Under the pieces are notes generated by a model. That model was not told the origin of the DNA, ran no database searches, and saw only the letters and a program-made list of their open reading frames with translations. The position numbers and the translations under genes are program-made. Positions 4,579-7,508 of a DNA stretch of 7,508 nt are shown here, one piece after another. The stretch covers positions 1 through 7,508 of the forward strand of contig CAMLSF010000171.1 of the NCBI GenBank assembly GCA_946482615.1, read 5' to 3'. Source of the DNA: an uncultured Chromatiaceae bacterium. Lineage in GTDB: Bacteria > Pseudomonadota > Gammaproteobacteria > Enterobacterales > Alteromonadaceae. Each line of letters starts with the position of its first letter. Within the stretch, counting starts at the first letter, position 1.

Positions 4579-6345
4579 TTACTGAACAACAGCCCCGGCA
4601 ATAAAACGATCCATTTCTGCTTCCAGAATTTCCAAAGGCAAAGCGCCATTGGCTAATAAAGCATCGTGAAAGGCGCGCAGGTCAAATTTATTTCCCAGCT
4701 GTTGTTCGGCTTTGGCCCGTAGCTGGCGGATTTTAATTTCGCCCATTTTGTACGACAGCGCCTGGCCAGGCCATGAAATATACCGGTCGACTTCGGCTCT
4801 GACATTGGCTTGCGACAAAGAGGTGTTATTGGACAGGAAATCCAGCGCCTGTTGACGGCTCCAGCCCTTGGAGTGAATGCCTGTGTCGATCACTAAACGG
4901 CAAGCGCGCCACATTTCATAACTTAAGCGGCCAAAGTGCTGATAGGCATTTTCATACAGGCCCATTTCTACGCCAAGACGTTCAGCATACAAACCCCAGC
5001 CTTCACCATAAGCGCTTAAATACAGGTTACGGCGAAACTGCGGTACATTTTCCAGTTCCTGCGACAAGGCATTTTGTAAATGATGACCAGGTACAGCTTC
5101 GTGCAATGTTAAGGCCACCAGCTCATAGATTGGGCGTTGGTCCAAAGCATGGGTATTCAGCCAATAAGCACCACCACGGGTGCCACCTATGGCGGCAGAG
5201 TTGTAAGACGCCGTCGTATAATTCGGCGCTATTTCATCTGGCACAGGCACCACACCATAAGGCAGGCGGGGTAATTTGCCAAAAAACTCCGGCAGCCGGT
5301 AATCAATACGTTTAGCGATATAAGAAGCTTCTTTTAATAATTCTGTTGGGGTTTTGGCGTAAAACTGCGGGTCTGTGCGCAGGAATTTGGTGAAGTCGCT
5401 GAAGCTGCCTTCAAAGCCGGTTTGTTTAATCAGTGCGTCCATTTCGCCGCGGATACGTTTTACTTCGGCAAGGCCAATGTTGTGGATCTCGGCCGGGTCC
5501 ATGTCCTGGGTCACATAGGTATTGATGGTATGGCGGTAATAAGCTTTGCCCTGGGGCAGTTGTTCAGCCGCCAGACTGTCTGTGGCGGCTTTCATATAGT
5601 CGCCTTCCAGAAAATCGGCTAAACGGGCAAAAGCGGGTAAGGCTGTCTGTACAATAGCTTGTTTGGCGGCCTGCTGTAATTGCTGTTGTTCTGCTTGCGA
5701 AAATGAGGCCGGGAATTTTTTAAAAGGCTCATACAAACTGCTTTGCGTCGGGTCTTTATAAACCTGAGCCCGCACAGTCGGCGCTATACCCTGCACGACA
5801 ATTTTTGGTAAAACAAAACCGTCCTGAATACCAGTACGCATATTGGCGATGTTTTCATCAAAGTAGCGGCCAAAGTCATTGATACGGGCAATGTAATCCT
5901 GATAATCCGTAACTTTAGGCATAGCCAGGCCACTGCTGGCATCTAAAGCACTACTCCAGAAACTGTAAAAAGTATTGGCCGGAATACGGTCGAGGAACAG
6001 CGTATTAGACTGGATGGAATTACGCAGCACCCAGCCCAGCAGTTGGTGGTTGACCCTGTCCGCGTCTGTCAGTGCTTTTATGTCTATCGCCTGCAGGCGC
6101 TGCAATAAAGTTTGTTCAGCCTTCAGCCGACGAGCTCTGTCTTTGGCTGTTACACCAGGCAGTCTGTTATTGTAACCAGTTAAACCCATCCGGCCTGCGG
6201 TAACAGGGTCTTCCTGCAGGCTGTATTGCCAATGATCATCAATGACTTGTTGCAGTTGCTCTGTCGCTGTAGCGGCTAAAGCGGCAGGTGCCAGCCACAG
6301 TAGAATGAGGGTAAAAAAAGACAATAGTTTGCGGGACCTTAACAC
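4579..6345 (-). CDS. Exported DUF885-family zinc metallopeptidase
   Basis: A 588-residue protein. Residues 1-24 are a Sec signal peptide (basic R-S-R-K, a hydrophobic core, likely cleavage after A-L-A at 22-24), so it should act in the periplasm or outside. The rest is a full-length DUF885 domain (PF05960). The key motif is H415-E416-A-V-P-G-H421-H422, a zinc-peptidase-like H-E-x-x-x-x-H variant, followed by G-E448-G-W-G-L-Y-A-E455, which likely supplies the remaining zinc ligand. D-P-V-T-A-G-R-M-G near residue 46 is the usual family start. Members are thought to be oligopeptidases or carboxypeptidases related to M3/M32 enzymes; the substrate is unknown. The start is a GTG with GGAG 7 nt upstream, and the signal peptide begins right there. 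It has its own 128-bp upstream spacer after arsJ, so it is likely a separate transcription unit. Confidence 0.92.
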   Translation of the reverse strand: MLRSRKLLSFFTLILLWLAPAALAATATEQLQQVIDDHWQYSLQEDPVTAGRMGLTGYNNRLPGVTAKDRARRLKAEQTLLQRLQAIDIKALTDADRVNHQLLGWVLRNSIQSNTLFLDRIPANTFYSFWSSALDASSGLAMPKVTDYQDYIARINDFGRYFDENIANMRTGIQDGFVLPKIVVQGIAPTVRAQVYKDPTQSSLYEPFKKFPASFSQAEQQQLQQAAKQAIVQTALPAFARLADFLEGDYMKAATDSLAAEQLPQGKAYYRHTINTYVTQDMDPAEIHNIGLAEVKRIRGEMDALIKQTGFEGSFSDFTKFLRTDPQFYAKTPTELLKEASYIAKRIDYRLPEFFGKLPRLPYGVVPVPDEIAPNYTTASYNSAAIGGTRGGAYWLNTHALDQRPIYELVALTLHEAVPGHHLQNALSQELENVPQFRRNLYLSAYGEGWGLYAERLGVEMGLYENAYQHFGRLSYEMWRACRLVIDTGIHSKGWSRQQALDFLSNNTSLSQANVRAEVDRYISWPGQALSYKMGEIKIRQLRAKAEQQLGNKFDLRAFHDALLANGALPLEILEAEMDRFIAGAVVQ

Positions 6346-6377
6346 AGGGTATCTCCAGACAGATGGATCAGCTTATT

Positions 6378-6383
6378 TTTATA
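6378..6383 (-). promoter_or_regulatory. Candidate -10 box for the DUF885 peptidase gene
   Basis: TATAAA on the minus strand matches five of six positions of the sigma-70 -10 box and lies 33 bp before the GTG start in an AT-rich stretch. No good -35 box is found at 16-18 bp spacing, so an activator or another sigma factor would be needed. The call is weak. Confidence 0.25.
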
Positions 6384-6473
6384 GCTTTACCTTAGCATGA
6401 GCCCTTGAGATGGTGGCAATTTCTAACCCGGCATTTAAACGCTACACCGCATTCCTTAGGCATCAGTCCGCAA

Positions 6474-7508
6474 TTAGCTTTTCGCCTTAGGCAAAAAGCA
6501 GGACAACAGCACTGTCGCCAGAATAAAAGCGCTGGACCAATACAGGCAGGCTTCCAGGCCCTGAGTCTGATACAAATAACCTGACAACAGCGTGCCAATT
6601 AAGCGGCCCATGGCGTTGGCCATATAATAAAAACCTACATCCAGTGAGACGCCGTCGGCTTTGGCGTAGCTTACAATCAAGTAGCTGTGCAAGGATGAAT
6701 TGACCGCAAAAACAGCACCGAATAGCAGCAACACAGACACTAACAGGGTTTCAGTCGGGAAGGGCAGAGGTAAAAGTTTGGCCAAAAGCGCTGGGATCAG
6801 GCAAAGGGCAAAAGCCCAGCCGACTGCAGCCCAACGGCCCGGAACTTTGCCTGACTTCTTACCTGTAATAAATGGTGCAAGACTTTGCACCAGGCCATAA
6901 CCAATAATCCATAAGGCCAGAAAAGTACCTATAGCTTGTTGGCTCCAGGCCAGTTGCTGCGCTAAAAACAGCGGCAGGGCGATGACGAACCATAGATCCC
7001 GTGCGCCAAATAAAAACAAACGGGCCGCAGATAACACATTCACCGGGCCACTTTTCGACACCATGTCTTTAAATTTGGGTTTGTAACTGCTTTTGCCGAG
7101 GTCTTTTTTCAGCACCACCAAACTTAATAACCAAACCAAAGCTAAAACACCGGCCATCACCGCCACTGCGCCCTGAAAACCGACTTGTGTCAGTAAAAAA
7201 CCACCGATAAAAAAGCCAAAACCTTTCAGTGCATTTTTTGAGCCTGTAAGCACCGCAACCCATTGATACAGCTTGCTTTGATTCTCCTCTGGCACCAGTA
7301 ACTTAATGGAGCTTTTGGCGCTCATTTTATTTAAGTCTTTGGCAATGCCAGACAAGGCCTGAGCCGCCATCACCCAGGGCACTATAAGCCATTCTGCAGG
7401 CACCACTAACATCGCAAGCGCTGCTATTTGTAAAAACAGCCCTATATTCATGGTTTTATTCAAACCCATACGGGCGCCCAGCCAGCCGCCAAACAGGTTG
7501 GTCAGCAC
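6474..7508 (-). CDS. arsJ: ArsJ, organoarsenical (1-arseno-3-phosphoglycerate) efflux MFS transporter, partial (N-terminus outside window)
   Basis: The last 344 residues of a major-facilitator transporter; the first codon in the window is an internal GTG (valine). Known ArsJ proteins are about 400 residues long, so roughly 60-70 residues and the first helices are missing. The run M-A-A-Q-A-L-S-G-I-A-K-D-L-N-K-M (47-62 of the fragment), then S-A-K-S-S-I-K-L-L-V-P-E, G-S-K-N-A-L-K-G (89-96) and A-A-R-L-F-L-F-G-A-R-D (161-171) match ArsJ as I remember it. About ten hydrophobic helices can be seen. ArsJ exports the unstable 1-arseno-3-phosphoglycerate that a dedicated GAPDH makes from arsenate and glyceraldehyde-3-phosphate; outside the cell it breaks down to arsenate. 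The partner GAPDH and ArsR should therefore lie beyond 7508. The gene is followed by its own 128-bp spacer and no other ars gene in the window. Confidence 0.88.
   Translation of the reverse strand: MLTNLFGGWLGARMGLNKTMNIGLFLQIAALAMLVVPAEWLIVPWVMAAQALSGIAKDLNKMSAKSSIKLLVPEENQSKLYQWVAVLTGSKNALKGFGFFIGGFLLTQVGFQGAVAVMAGVLALVWLLSLVVLKKDLGKSSYKPKFKDMVSKSGPVNVLSAARLFLFGARDLWFVIALPLFLAQQLAWSQQAIGTFLALWIIGYGLVQSLAPFITGKKSGKVPGRWAAVGWAFALCLIPALLAKLLPLPFPTETLLVSVLLLFGAVFAVNSSLHSYLIVSYAKADGVSLDVGFYYMANAMGRLIGTLLSGYLYQTQGLEACLYWSSAFILATVLLSCFLPKAKS
6477..6499 (-). terminator. 10-bp stem-loop at the 3' end of arsJ, without U-tract
   Basis: In the minus-strand transcript GCUUUUUGCC pairs with GGCGAAAAGC around a UAA loop, nine Watson-Crick pairs and one G-U. 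It covers the last arsJ codons and abuts the TAA stop. No run of U follows, so it is not a standard intrinsic terminator. It may protect the 3' end or slow ribosomes, or reflect codon chance. Confidence 0.33.

Noticed and set aside
6392..6598. Leftward open frame overlapping the end of arsJ and its downstream spacer
   Set aside because: Cysteine/arginine-rich translation in another frame of arsJ, with no ribosome binding site or recognisable domain.
1..7508. Mobile element, CRISPR array, toxin-antitoxin pair, phage-defence system or RNA gene
   Set aside because: No transposase or integrase, no regularly spaced repeats, no tRNA/rRNA signatures and no known defence domain were found on either strand. 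The HD and XRE genes are not in a recognisable defence pairing.

Overview
The window is an ordinary-looking stretch of gammaproteobacterial chromosome. It has moderate GC, short spacers, good Shine-Dalgarno sites and uniform codon use. The protein styles (DUF885 peptidase, DinB-like, XRE-DUF805, ArsJ) would fit an aquatic Alteromonadales/Chromatiales genus such as Rheinheimera. That genus is an inference from general resemblance, not from a search. Nine genes read leftward on the minus strand, and one gene tail (1-102) reads rightward and meets them head-on. There is no rRNA, tRNA, CRISPR array, insertion sequence or phage gene, and no gene-free stretch longer than about 160 bp.

From right to left, which is the direction of transcription, the layout is as follows. 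At 7508-6474 is the C-terminal five-sixths of an ArsJ-type MFS transporter, whose start lies outside the window. At 6345-4579 is an exported DUF885 metallopeptidase. At 4485-3937 is a DinB-like metal-binding protein. A 157-bp spacer with a possible gene remnant and a candidate promoter with two dyads follows. Next is a tight unit of three genes: a four-helix membrane protein (3749-3327), a VOC/glyoxalase-fold protein (3310-2936) and a lipoprotein serine hydrolase of the beta-lactamase/PBP fold (2909-1719). A 94-bp spacer follows, carrying three tandem 11-bp direct repeats. The second three-gene unit is an XRE helix-turn-helix/DUF805 membrane fusion (1624-1070), an HD-domain phosphohydrolase (1039-506) and a second VOC protein (474-115).

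Only ArsJ has a well-defined pathway: export of 1-arseno-3-phosphoglycerate, made from arsenate by a partner GAPDH. The partner and arsR would be expected just beyond the right edge. The other genes look like small accessory enzymes of stress or small-molecule detoxification type, and their substrates cannot be read from sequence. The most interesting points are the membrane-tethered regulator architecture (XRE + DUF805), the PhoB/OmpR-like 11-bp repeat array in front of it, and a symmetric 28-bp dyad covering the ribosome binding site of the membrane-protein gene. I see no strong evidence for a wholly new system.
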